DNA from: Neorhodopirellula lusitana
Lineage (GTDB): Bacteria; Planctomycetota; Planctomycetia; Pirellulales; Pirellulaceae
DNA length: 64,000 nucleotides
Assembly: GCF_900182915.1 (NCBI RefSeq)
Contig: NZ_FXUG01000001.1
Span: 62,001 to 126,000 of the forward strand
Direction of reading: 5' to 3'
Translations under genes and position numbers: made by a program
The notes under the pieces: generated by a model
What the model saw: the letters and a program-made list of their open reading frames with translations, nothing else
Told to the model about the DNA's origin: nothing
Database searches by the model: none
Shown: piece after piece, positions 17,821 to 26,762 of the stretch
How the letters are laid out: each line of letters begins with the position of its first letter
How positions within the stretch are numbered: position 1 is the first letter of the stretch

Positions 17821-17910
17821 GTGGGTACGAAGCGAACCGGGAAGGGTAGACGTAAAGTGGGCCGAAAGAAACGACGAATGCGTGCGAAGATTCGTCACCG
17901 CAAGAAATAA
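17821..17910 (+). CDS. 29-residue basic mini-protein, bS22/mS38-like
   Basis: A short frame starts at GTG 17821 and stops at TAA 17908-17910. It is preceded by AGGAG at 17806-17810 with 10-base spacing, one of the best ribosome-binding sites in the window. The 29 residues contain 17 Lys/Arg (VGTKRTGKGRRKVGRKKRRM, then RAKIRHRKK) and no acidic residue. Composition, size and the Arg-Met...His-Arg-Lys tail resemble the AURKAIP1/COX24-type small-subunit ribosomal proteins (bS22 of actinobacteria, mS38 of mitochondria), but the similarity is short and biased by composition. It could instead be another RNA-binding peptide. The J-domain gene follows after 8 bases, so the two are probably translated from one message. 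Confidence 0.65.
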   Translation: MGTKRTGKGRRKVGRKKRRMRAKIRHRKK

Positions 17911-17918
17911 GAGCATTA

Positions 17919-19664
17919 ATGTCAGGGCCTAGCATCCAAGAATTGCTGGGGTTGCCAGCCGATGTAACTCAGCCCAACGCTTATCAGTTGTTCGGGCTGC
18001 AGATTGGTGAATCGGATCTAGCGACCATTGAAGCGGCGATTACTCGGCGAATAGCTGCTCTTAAGCAAGCCAAGCCCCAGGCGGCACCTGACAAATGGAA
18101 ACGAGCGGCCTTGGCGGTCCAAACTGCCCAGCGGACGCTTAGCGACCCCGACAAGAAAGCGGAATTAGACGCTTCTTTTGGGATTATGAATGAGCCCGTG
18201 CCTACTGCCGCTCCTGCGGAGTTGGATCCGCTGGCTATGTTGTTGCCGACCAGCAACCCCGCCCAGCCAATTCAGTCGAATCAGCCGCGGCAACTCAATC
18301 AGCTCGGCCAACCAAACGAAGCCCCAACCAGCGGAAGCTCGGTCGAGGAGGATCGTCCGGCCGCGTGGCAGTCTGCCGAAGCTCCGCCTGAGCAAGTGCT
18401 TAGCGATGCGGGTTTGGACCGTTCCCTAGGAAATGCAGTGGCTGCCGGTGCGCCCGCGGCAATTCAGGTCTCTCCGCGGCGGCCTGTTCGGCGAAAGAAG
18501 AATTGGGCCGGCTTCGTGTTGAGCTTGATGGCTTTGCTGTTGCTAGCCGGAGTGGTCGGAGGGCTTGGGTACTTCGTTTTGCTGGATAAGAACTCCGTCC
18601 AGATTGTCAAAACTCAGGATGGTTTCCACATCAAAACCGGCAACCGGGCTGGTTCGGGGGAGCCTCAGGCAGGTCAAACTCAAGAAATTGGTCCGGATTC
18701 GAGTTCATCGAATTCGAAAACGGGCGATGCAATTTACAAGACGCCACGCAGCCCAGTTTCCGGCCAAGGTCTGTCGATGGAGGAAATGGGGGCTCCGTTA
18801 GGCCCTTCCAGTTCGAGCGGTCCAATCGGGGCGGGCTCGATGGATTTGGGATCGGTGTCTTCTGGTCCGATGGCCTCTGATTCCATGAGTCCTGATTCCA
18901 TGGGGCCTGATTCTGCAAGCTCGCCGCCAGCCGATCCGGGGGCTGCGATGTCTGGAATGGGGCCGCCGTCTGTTGAGGCTGCCTCGTCTAACGAGTCACC
19001 TGCAGCCAGCCAGTCACCAGTAGCCAGCCAGGTAACTGCGGCCAGCGAAGGCCCTGCCGTTAGTGGGGAGATGCAGGCTGGGGCGATGACTTCATCCAAG
19101 CCGCCGACCGATGCCGAGATCGCGGCGGGGCAACTGGCGATCGGTGTTGCTCGTGATGCCGTTCGGACTGCAAAGTGGGATCAGATGGTCTCGCTTGCCG
19201 AGCAGGCTGAGTCCAAGGCTGTTACTGATAAGCAAGAATTGGACGCGATGACCCTCTATCAGTACGCGGATTTGGCGACCTTTTATCGGGGCGCGATCAC
19301 GCGTGCGTTGGCCGGTTTGAAGGTGAATAGCGAGATCAAGATTACCAGCACACGCAACGTGCTTGTGAACGAAGTGGATGCCAACCACTTGAAGGTAATG
19401 CTGGGCAAGAACAACTACAAAGAATACACCCTTGATGAGTTGCCGTTCGTGATCGCACATGAACTCGCCTCCTACCAGCTCAAGACTGACACGCCGGCGG
19501 AACAATCTCAAGCGACCGCGGCTAAGGCCGCTTTCCAAGCGATTGCTGCACAGGCGACTCCGGGGCATCGTCAGCAGTCAATTGAGATGTTCAGAGGTCT
19601 CGCGTCTTTGGATGGGGCTGATCCGCAGCGTCTCGCTAACTTCCTTGAATCATTAGATCGGTAA
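17919..19664 (+). CDS. Divergent J-domain-like membrane protein
   Basis: This 581-residue protein begins with a DnaJ-like fold (about residues 1-90: IQELLGLPADV...AYQLFGL, ending TLSDPDKKAELDASFG). The HPD motif that stimulates Hsp70 is not visible, so it is J-like rather than a proven co-chaperone. A Pro/Gln/Ser-rich linker follows, then one membrane segment at about 196-222 (GFVLSLMALLLLAGVVGGL), then a long Ser/Gly/Pro/Met-rich region with SMxPDS repeats (about 285-340). A conserved helical domain fills about 390-581. The N-terminus is probably cytoplasmic and the rest outside the membrane. Planctomycetes carry several such proteins of unknown role. It sits between the mini-protein and asparagine synthase (6-base gap). 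Confidence 0.65.
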   Translation: MSGPSIQELLGLPADVTQPNAYQLFGLQIGESDLATIEAAITRRIAALKQAKPQAAPDKWKRAALAVQTAQRTLSDPDKKAELDASFGIMNEPVPTAAPAELDPLAMLLPTSNPAQPIQSNQPRQLNQLGQPNEAPTSGSSVEEDRPAAWQSAEAPPEQVLSDAGLDRSLGNAVAAGAPAAIQVSPRRPVRRKKNWAGFVLSLMALLLLAGVVGGLGYFVLLDKNSVQIVKTQDGFHIKTGNRAGSGEPQAGQTQEIGPDSSSSNSKTGDAIYKTPRSPVSGQGLSMEEMGAPLGPSSSSGPIGAGSMDLGSVSSGPMASDSMSPDSMGPDSASSPPADPGAAMSGMGPPSVEAASSNESPAASQSPVASQVTAASEGPAVSGEMQAGAMTSSKPPTDAEIAAGQLAIGVARDAVRTAKWDQMVSLAEQAESKAVTDKQELDAMTLYQYADLATFYRGAITRALAGLKVNSEIKITSTRNVLVNEVDANHLKVMLGKNNYKEYTLDELPFVIAHELASYQLKTDTPAEQSQATAAKAAFQAIAAQATPGHRQQSIEMFRGLASLDGADPQRLANFLESLDR

Positions 19665-19670
19665 GCGTCC

Positions 19671-21578
19671 ATGTGTGGTATTACCGGTGCAGTTTGGTTG
19701 CGCGAAAACCGCAGGGTCGATGATGGTCTGATTCAGCGGATGACGGACGTGATTGCTCATCGTGGGCCGGACGATTCGCAGACCTGGACCGATCCATCCC
19801 ACCGAGATGGGCTCGGCAATCCGATGGGCGTTGCTTTAGGTTTTCGCCGCCTGTCCATCATTGACGTGGATGGTGCTCGGCAGCCCATGGCGAACGAGGA
19901 TGGCAGCGTCCGAATGGTGTTCAATGGCGAGGTCTATAACTACGTCGAATTGCGCAAACGCCTGCAAGGGGCTGGGCACCAGTTCGCCACCCAAGGTGAT
20001 GGTGAGTCGATCATTCACCTTTACGAAGACATTGGGACGGATGTCTTTTCGCAGCTAAACGGAATGTTTGCGGTCGCGATTTGGGATGCCAGCCGCAATC
20101 GGATCGTGCTGGGACGAGACCGAATCGGCCAGAAGCCGCTGTATTATGCGTTCAAAGATGGGCGACTGGTTTTCGGAAGCGAACTGAAGTCGCTGGCGTT
20201 GGTTCCTGGGGTTTGCGAAGAAATTGATCCAGCCGCGATCGATGAGTTTTTGACGTATCAATACATCCCGCATCCAGGAACGATTTGGAAGGGAGTTCAT
20301 AAGCTTCCGCCGGGGCATTTCGCGGTCTTGGATGCGAACGGTTTGCGGGTTGAACGATATTGGAACTATGATCCTTCGGTTGAGCAGCCGGTGTCACGCG
20401 GCGAGGCGATCGAGCGATTGCGGGAGTTGCTGAGCGACTCCGTTCGGCTCCGGATGCGTAGCGACGTGCCGTTGGGCTCGTTCTTGTCCGGCGGGATTGA
20501 TTCGTCGTTAATCACCGCGTTGGCGGGCGACTATACCGATACGCCGCTACGGACCTTTAGTATCGGATTTTCGGTCGCTGACTTTGACGAAACCGCCTAC
20601 GCGGCCAAGGTTGCGAAGCACTTGCACACGGATCACACGCGATTCGAAGTGAACCCGAACGCGATCAGCATTCTGGATAAGCTCGTTTGGCATTACGACG
20701 AACCGTTTGGCGACTCATCAGCGGTGCCGACGTGGTACCTGTCGGAGTTAACTCGCAAGAGCGTGACGGTTGCGTTGTCGGGTGATGGCGGTGACGAGTT
20801 GTTTGCGGGCTACGAACGTTATCGTGCTTTGTGGCTTAGCCAAAAATTGAATCGGTTGTTTCCCATTCATCGTTTGCCTGGGATTGGGTTGGTTAACCGC
20901 CTGCCGGATTCAGACCAGCGGCACAGCATCTCTCGCCGTGCGAAGCGTTTTTTGGAGGCACTGGGTCAGCCACCGGTGCGGCGTTATTTGAATTGGTTGC
21001 AGATTTTTCCGGAGTCGATGCGAGCTTCGCTTTATACGGATGAGTTTGTCGCCGAGCTTCCTGGTACGGATCCGACCGAGTTTTTAGAGTCCGTTTGGGC
21101 TCGCAGCGAGGGACGTGACATCGTGACTCGCGCGTCGACATCGGATGTTTTGTCGTACTTGCCCTGCGACTTGATGACGAAAGTGGATGTCGCCTCGATG
21201 GCCCATGGTCTGGAAGTACGGCAACCGCTGCTGGACTACCGCGTGGTCGAGTTTGCGGCCTCGCTTCCGGTCTCGCACAAGTTTCGCGGTCGTCGTGGGA
21301 AGTTGTTGTTGCAGGATGCGTTTGGTGATCGGATCCCTGGGGAAATCTTCACCCGTCCTAAAATGGGCTTTGGGATTCCGATTGGGAAGTGGTTCCGAGA
21401 GGATTTTCGACCGTTGGTGCAAGAGACCATGTTGGCGGATGACGCCAGGATCCAGCGGTTTTTTCGTCCTGAAGCGGTCGCCGATTTGGTGTCAGCGCAC
21501 AACGAAGGCCGCCAGAATCACGGCTATCGATTATGGAATCTTTTGATTCTTGAAACGTGGCTTCGTCAGCATTTTTAG
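19671..21578 (+). CDS. asnB: Asparagine synthase (glutamine-hydrolysing)
   Basis: The 635-residue protein is a two-domain AsnB. The N-terminal class II glutaminase starts at the catalytic Cys2 (MCGITGAVW), with MVFNGEVYNY and the RHRGPDD-type HRGPDDSQTW motif. The C-terminal synthetase domain has the PP-loop SGGIDSSLITAL at about residue 274 and the ALSGDGGDELFAGY motif. It makes asparagine from aspartate, glutamine and ATP. Members of this size also amidate exopolysaccharide or peptide substrates, so a surface-polymer role is possible; the motifs do not separate these. It lies 6 bases after the J-domain gene and 83 bases before moxR. Confidence 0.93.
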   Translation: MCGITGAVWLRENRRVDDGLIQRMTDVIAHRGPDDSQTWTDPSHRDGLGNPMGVALGFRRLSIIDVDGARQPMANEDGSVRMVFNGEVYNYVELRKRLQGAGHQFATQGDGESIIHLYEDIGTDVFSQLNGMFAVAIWDASRNRIVLGRDRIGQKPLYYAFKDGRLVFGSELKSLALVPGVCEEIDPAAIDEFLTYQYIPHPGTIWKGVHKLPPGHFAVLDANGLRVERYWNYDPSVEQPVSRGEAIERLRELLSDSVRLRMRSDVPLGSFLSGGIDSSLITALAGDYTDTPLRTFSIGFSVADFDETAYAAKVAKHLHTDHTRFEVNPNAISILDKLVWHYDEPFGDSSAVPTWYLSELTRKSVTVALSGDGGDELFAGYERYRALWLSQKLNRLFPIHRLPGIGLVNRLPDSDQRHSISRRAKRFLEALGQPPVRRYLNWLQIFPESMRASLYTDEFVAELPGTDPTEFLESVWARSEGRDIVTRASTSDVLSYLPCDLMTKVDVASMAHGLEVRQPLLDYRVVEFAASLPVSHKFRGRRGKLLLQDAFGDRIPGEIFTRPKMGFGIPIGKWFREDFRPLVQETMLADDARIQRFFRPEAVADLVSAHNEGRQNHGYRLWNLLILETWLRQHF

Positions 21579-21661
21579 TCACTACGATAGGATTACGCTC
21601 GCTGACGCATTAGGATATTGGCCACCACTGTGCTTCCATTCACCTCGTTTTAGTACAAGCT

Positions 21662-22606
21662 ATGGTCCATCGGGACGCTTATCAGACATGTCAGTTGCTT
21701 CGAGACAACATCGCGCGAGTTGTTTTAGGAAAAGATGACCTTATCGACCTGTTGATTGTTGCGATGATGGCGGGCGAGCACGTGTTGCTTGAAGACGTTC
21801 CCGGCGTCGGGAAAACGCTCGCAGCGAAGGCGTTGGCAAGCAGTTTGGATTGCAAGTTTTCGCGATTGCAGTTCACCCCGGATTTGTTGCCTAGCGATAT
21901 CACGGGCAGCATGATTTATCGATCGACCACCGGCGAGTTTGAGTTTTCGCCGGGACCGATTTTTGCCAACGTGGTCTTGGCGGATGAAATCAACCGCGCC
22001 CCACCACGGACACAGTCGGCGTTGCTTGAAGCGATGAGCGAGGGGCAAGTCACCGTCGATGGGGTCACGCACCCGTTGCCCAAGCCGTTCATGGTAGTCG
22101 CGACCCAAAACCCATTTGAATACGAGGGCACTTACTCCCTTCCCGAAAGCCAACTCGACCGTTTTCTATTGCGGACTTCGATTGGATATCCCACTCGGGA
22201 AATTGAGCGGGAAGTGTTGACGACCCACCGCAGCGGCGAGCCGGTCGATCATCTGGAAAGCGTTTTGAACCAAGCCGAAGTGTTGGGAGTACAGAGTCAT
22301 GTGGGCGAAGTGCGTTTCGATCCAACACTGACTGAGTATTTGTTGGACATCGTTGCGGCTACCCGCCAGCATGAAGCGTTTCAGGTTGGCGTGAGTACGC
22401 GGGGTGCACTTAGTTTCTATCGGGGTTGCCAGGCATTGGCGGTCTTGCGAGGACGCGACTACATCGTCCCAGACGATATCAAGCAGCTTGCCGTTCCTAC
22501 GCTGGCACACCGAGTGTTGCCCGAAGGGATTTTCCAAGGCGGCAGTCGTTTTGTGGTGGAACAACAGCTTGCTGACTTGATTGAGCCGATTCCCGTACCG
22601 GTGTAA
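21662..22606 (+). CDS. MoxR-family AAA ATPase
   Basis: The 314-residue protein is a MoxR AAA+ ATPase. Walker A is EDVPGVGKT (Lys51), Walker B is LADEINRAPPRTQSALLEAM, sensor 1 is VVATQNPFEYEGTY with the downstream LPESQLDRFL arginine finger, and the C-terminal lid ends near VLPEGIFQGG. MoxR proteins act as chaperones or activators of partner complexes that often contain VWA-domain or envelope proteins. The downstream neighbours, a DUF58 protein (5-base gap) and a TgpA-type transglutaminase, form the classic MoxR-DUF58-TgpA cluster. It is 83 bases after asnB, so it may have its own promoter or be read from upstream. Confidence 0.94.
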   Translation: MVHRDAYQTCQLLRDNIARVVLGKDDLIDLLIVAMMAGEHVLLEDVPGVGKTLAAKALASSLDCKFSRLQFTPDLLPSDITGSMIYRSTTGEFEFSPGPIFANVVLADEINRAPPRTQSALLEAMSEGQVTVDGVTHPLPKPFMVVATQNPFEYEGTYSLPESQLDRFLLRTSIGYPTREIEREVLTTHRSGEPVDHLESVLNQAEVLGVQSHVGEVRFDPTLTEYLLDIVAATRQHEAFQVGVSTRGALSFYRGCQALAVLRGRDYIVPDDIKQLAVPTLAHRVLPEGIFQGGSRFVVEQQLADLIEPIPVPV

Positions 22607-22611
22607 GACCT

Positions 22612-24078
22612 ATGGATCGACGTAACACCCGACATCGACTGACGCGACTGGGCATCCAGGTGATGCTGATTGGTGCTTTTGGTGTTCTAGGGGGCTCCCT
22701 CAATGGATTGAACTTGTTGGTCGTCGTGGCCGCTTTGGTGCTGGCGACGTTGGTGGCTCAGTGGCGAGTGAGTCGTTGCATTATTAGTTCGATGCGGATC
22801 GACCGCCGGATGCCCGGTGAGGCGTTTGCGGGCAAGCCGATACGAATTCGATATCAAGTTCAAAACGAACATCGCCTGATGCCAATGTGGATGGTTCGCA
22901 TCGAAGATGGAATTGAACGCATGGAAACCGCACCGGACGATGGATTGCGGTCTGGTTCGTTTACGGGGCGTTTTCGACGCAAAATAGTTACCTCGACAAC
23001 GCGTTCAAGCAAGTCGCAAACAGCCAATTCGGCAAGTGATGGCGGACCGTCGTCAAAGTTGGCACCCAAGCCGGTCAATCGAGAATCACCGTTCTTGTCG
23101 GCAAGCACAGGGGTTGGTTTGTTGGTGGCGGGACAAGCGACCAGCACTTATTTCGATGTGGTTGCCCAACATCGCGGACGTTATCGCTTGGGGCGTTGGC
23201 GAGCCTCGACGCTTTCGCCGTTTGCGTTGTCGACCGCGTACCGTGAATCGATTTGGGAAGAGGACACGATTGACGTGTATCCTCGACTGTTGCGATTGCA
23301 GCGATCCTGGCACAGGTTGTTGCCCAGTCGGGTTGGCAATGTATCGGCAACCGCTCAACGTCAGGGGCCAGCGGATGATGTGTTCTTCGGTTTGCGAGAA
23401 TATCGGCATGGTGACAGCCCAAGATATATCCACTGGCGAACCACCGCCCGGTTAGGCGAGCCTGCGGTGCGTCAGTTTGAACAGCAACGTCGGTACGACT
23501 TGTGCTTGCTTGTTGATGCATGGGTGGAGAGTGACGTACGTAGCGACAACAGCGAAGAACTGCATGCGATGGCGGAACGCGCAATTAGTTTGGCTGCATC
23601 GGTGATCGTCGATTTGGCGCACGGAAATCAAAGTCAGGTGTTGTTGGTGGTGGCGGGACGTGATTTTAAGATTGTGTCCGGCAATGCTTCGCCACTGGGA
23701 TTGCGGCGGATGCTTCAGTCATTGGCTCGCGTGGAAGTCGGCTCGAGTGTTGCGGTCAGCGATGCGATGTTGGAAGCCTCCGGCGTTGCTAAGCGATTGC
23801 CTGACATGTTGGTTGTCAGTTCCCGTTCGCAGACGCGGGCAATCGCTTCGGATGCCGCAACTGGGTTGGCAATCAAACGTTGGAAGTCTCGAAGTCAACT
23901 TCAGTGGGTGGATGTTTCCAGCGACGACTTTCGCCGCTGGGCGGTTGCCGATTCGGCGCCTGAGCCCATGTCGAACGCAACTTTAAACGCGATAGAATCG
24001 GACGTTGCATCATCTTCGCAAAAGCGGAAAGCACGCCAGATTGAAATAGCCAGTGATGAGGTTGGAGCGTCTGTATGA
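22612..24078 (+). CDS. DUF58-domain membrane protein
   Basis: This 488-residue protein has two membrane-spanning segments near the N-terminus (about residues 13-50), a mostly extracellular beta-rich part, and the DUF58 signature region at about residues 250-285 (GLREYRHGDSPRYIHWRTTA, then RLGEPAVRQFEQQ). A VWA-like Rossmann region (DLCLLVDAWVES) follows, in which the usual MIDAS DxSxS is not intact. DUF58 proteins are the standard partners of MoxR ATPases; their biochemical role is not settled. The C-terminal tail is Ser/Lys rich. The stop overlaps the next gene's ATG by 4 bases (ATGA), implying coupled translation. Confidence 0.9.
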   Translation: MDRRNTRHRLTRLGIQVMLIGAFGVLGGSLNGLNLLVVVAALVLATLVAQWRVSRCIISSMRIDRRMPGEAFAGKPIRIRYQVQNEHRLMPMWMVRIEDGIERMETAPDDGLRSGSFTGRFRRKIVTSTTRSSKSQTANSASDGGPSSKLAPKPVNRESPFLSASTGVGLLVAGQATSTYFDVVAQHRGRYRLGRWRASTLSPFALSTAYRESIWEEDTIDVYPRLLRLQRSWHRLLPSRVGNVSATAQRQGPADDVFFGLREYRHGDSPRYIHWRTTARLGEPAVRQFEQQRRYDLCLLVDAWVESDVRSDNSEELHAMAERAISLAASVIVDLAHGNQSQVLLVVAGRDFKIVSGNASPLGLRRMLQSLARVEVGSSVAVSDAMLEASGVAKRLPDMLVVSSRSQTRAIASDAATGLAIKRWKSRSQLQWVDVSSDDFRRWAVADSAPEPMSNATLNAIESDVASSSQKRKARQIEIASDEVGASV

Positions 24079-26711
24079 GTGAAGTGCACCCGAACGTGGT
24101 TCATGTTGGTCAGAAGCCACCGTCCTGGGCGGTACCGGACTCATCGCTTCGTTTGCGAACCAAGTTTGCTTTCGCTTTGATCACGGCTTTGGGCGGCATG
24201 GTCGTAGGCACGGGCTCGAATACTCAGGCTCTGTCCGTGATTGTGGTGGGATTCGCAATCATTGGTTTCGTGTTAGTTGATTGGTTGAAGTTTTTTGCGC
24301 TGCCGTCGGTGATTGCCTACGCTGCGATGGGCTTGACCGCTTTGGTTTGCGTGGCGGACTTCATCCAGGGTGCGGAGCTACTGAGTCGCAAGATGGTTTC
24401 GGTTGCTGAGTTATTGGCGGTCGCGCAGGCCATCTTGATGTTGCAAGAAAAGACGTCTCGGCTGTTCGAACAGTTGCTGGTTTTTGCGTTGTTGAACTGC
24501 ATCGTTGCCGCCGTTTTTAATGACGCGTTTAATTACGCGATTTGGTTTTTACCGTTGACCTTCGCCGCCGGTCTTGCTTTGGCGTTGCTGGCCGCTGATC
24601 AATCTGTTGAAGCGACGCAAGGCGATGGTGGGCAAGCCAGAGTGAATCTGTCGAAAGGCAAGACGGAAGATCGGTCCGACGACGGGCACTTCTTCTTGTG
24701 GGATAATTCGGTTGCGTTGAAGTCGCTTGGAACCGTGGCATTGCGTCTTCCTTGGGTCACTATCTTTTTGACCATGCCTGCGATCGCGGCTTTTGCGATC
24801 GCGTTCTTCTTCCTGCTGCCAAGGCGGATTGAGCCGAAACGAGGCGTTTCAGGCGAAGCATTGGTTGGTTTCAGCGATCATGTTCGCTTGGGACAGATCG
24901 GGAAAATGCAGATGACCCAAGAACGCGCGCTCCGCGTGCGTTTTGAGGATCCGGAAGCAGACAAACCGTATCCCGTGGTGGATGGGATTTATCTGCGTGG
25001 GTTGACGATGGAAGACTACCTTGCGGATCGCTCGGTCAGGGATGGCGGAGGAAGTTGGTCAACGACCTCGGATGCGAAGCTATACCCTTCCAGCCCGTTG
25101 CCCGTGAGGTTCGTACCGGATCGACGCAGTGACTTCAATTTCTTTGATCGAGTGAATGTTGAGGTGAGTGCGGAATCGCTTCGGACTCCGGCGCTGTTTG
25201 CGGTTGCGCCATTCCACCGTATTAGTGCGAGTGATGAAATCGATTATCGACCGGCACAGTGGATTATTGGACGAAGTCAATTTCAGACGCCTAGCTCTGG
25301 CAGATGGTATGACCCCATCGAATACCGTTTTGGGACTCATGCTTTTCGAGATGGCGTGCAAACACCTTGGCTGGCACACCGGATGGACGGCGTGGACGAG
25401 TTTGGTGGCGGGAAACAGTCGGCGACTGATACGTCGGCTGAACTGGATTATCTTGATCGCGTGCTCGAATTTCCGCTGCAGAGTATGCCCAGTGTGCAGT
25501 TGATCTCGGATCAGCTTGTCAGTGAAATTCCAAAGTCCAAACGCAGCCCGATCTACATCGCCAGGCAACTGGAACAGCATCTTTCGATGAATCGCCGGTT
25601 TCGATACTCGCTGGAAGGTGACGTGAAGCCGGTCGCGGGTGTGGATCCGATCGAGCAGTTTTTAACGACCGATCCGCGTGGTCATTGTCAGTATTTTGCT
25701 TCCACGCTTGCAATGATGCTACGTAGCCAAGGAATCCCAGCGAGGCTGGTTGTCGGGTATCACTGCAACGAGTTCAGTGATTTGGGACAGTACTTCATCG
25801 TTCGCCAGAGTCATGCCCATGCATGGGTGGAGGCATTGATCGAGCGAGATGACATTCCTTCGCGCGAGAACATTTACGGGCAACCTGAATCGGAAAGTTA
25901 TTGGTTGCGTTTAGACCCCACGCCGGGCGGTGGTGCTGCCCAACCCGAAGACAATGGGATTCGCCAATTTGCGGACCTGGCCCAGAATCTATGGACCGAT
26001 TATGTCGTCGAAATGGATTCTGATCGTCAACGAAAGACGCTCCTTGCGGCGCCTTCGCTGGGGCCGATGACTCAGACCTATCGAAGTTGGATTGATAGCG
26101 TGAAGGCCTACGCGTTGCGGATTAATGCGGGCGAAGTCCAAGGAATCGCTGGGACGCGAATGTTCTCTTTACCAGCGGCGCTCACTGCGATTGCGATGTG
26201 CGTGGTCTTGGCGGTGCTGTTGAAGTGGAATATTACCGGCTGGATTCGAGGCCGATGGATTGGGTTGCAGCAGGCACAAGCGGCCAAGCCGTCGGTGCCT
26301 TTCTATGCGGAAACGCTTGAGTTGCTTGAGCAGCTTGGGTATGAAAGGCAGGTCGGTCAAACGCCAGCGGAACTGTCCGCTACATTGAAAAAGCCCCAAT
26401 TGCAGGACCCCGTCAGGCAGCTTACCGAATGGTTCTATCAAATACGGTATGGCCAGGCTTCGCAGAGTTCGCGATCACGAGATGCGGGGGGCAACACAAG
26501 TGCGAATCATGCCGCCAGTGAACAGGACTCAACGAGCCATGGCGTCAATCAAGGGCATGCGGACGACGCGAAGGCGGTCGGGGATCCTTCGTTAGTGCAC
26601 AACCGCAAACTGGTTGATTCCGGTCAAGTGCAGCAATTGCTTGCCGTTCTTCGTGAGCAAGTTAGTTCGCGAGTTGGCAAGCGAGATCGTAAGAAAGCCA
26701 GTAAGCGGTGA
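24075..26711 (+). CDS. TgpA-type transglutaminase-like membrane protein
   Basis: The 878-residue protein has six or more N-terminal membrane segments (about residues 28-245), then a transglutaminase-like domain: the catalytic Cys lies in GHCQYFASTLAMMLRSQGIP (about 537-556), His in SHAHAWVEAL and Asp in YWLRLDPTPG. A further membrane segment lies at about 700-720 and a DUF4129-like C-terminal region follows. TgpA-type proteins are thought to act on envelope peptides or proteins with their catalytic domain outside the cytoplasm; the substrate is unknown. It closes the MoxR-DUF58-TgpA module and its stop lies inside an intrinsic terminator. Confidence 0.92.
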   Translation: MSEVHPNVVHVGQKPPSWAVPDSSLRLRTKFAFALITALGGMVVGTGSNTQALSVIVVGFAIIGFVLVDWLKFFALPSVIAYAAMGLTALVCVADFIQGAELLSRKMVSVAELLAVAQAILMLQEKTSRLFEQLLVFALLNCIVAAVFNDAFNYAIWFLPLTFAAGLALALLAADQSVEATQGDGGQARVNLSKGKTEDRSDDGHFFLWDNSVALKSLGTVALRLPWVTIFLTMPAIAAFAIAFFFLLPRRIEPKRGVSGEALVGFSDHVRLGQIGKMQMTQERALRVRFEDPEADKPYPVVDGIYLRGLTMEDYLADRSVRDGGGSWSTTSDAKLYPSSPLPVRFVPDRRSDFNFFDRVNVEVSAESLRTPALFAVAPFHRISASDEIDYRPAQWIIGRSQFQTPSSGRWYDPIEYRFGTHAFRDGVQTPWLAHRMDGVDEFGGGKQSATDTSAELDYLDRVLEFPLQSMPSVQLISDQLVSEIPKSKRSPIYIARQLEQHLSMNRRFRYSLEGDVKPVAGVDPIEQFLTTDPRGHCQYFASTLAMMLRSQGIPARLVVGYHCNEFSDLGQYFIVRQSHAHAWVEALIERDDIPSRENIYGQPESESYWLRLDPTPGGGAAQPEDNGIRQFADLAQNLWTDYVVEMDSDRQRKTLLAAPSLGPMTQTYRSWIDSVKAYALRINAGEVQGIAGTRMFSLPAALTAIAMCVVLAVLLKWNITGWIRGRWIGLQQAQAAKPSVPFYAETLELLEQLGYERQVGQTPAELSATLKKPQLQDPVRQLTEWFYQIRYGQASQSSRSRDAGGNTSANHAASEQDSTSHGVNQGHADDAKAVGDPSLVHNRKLVDSGQVQQLLAVLREQVSSRVGKRDRKKASKR

Positions 26712-26739
26712 CCTGGCGATTCAACGCCTCACCTTTTTT
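26707..26739 (+). terminator. Intrinsic terminator overlapping the tgpA-like stop
   Basis: GGTGA (26707-26711, including the stop codon) pairs with TCACC (26729-26733). An inner GGCG (26715-26718) pairs with CGCC (26725-26728) around a six-base loop, with a three-base bulge on the left arm. Six T's follow at 26734-26739. It separates the MoxR-DUF58-TgpA run from cmk. Confidence 0.75.
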
Positions 26740-26762
26740 ATATCACTCTAAACAGCCTGAAT

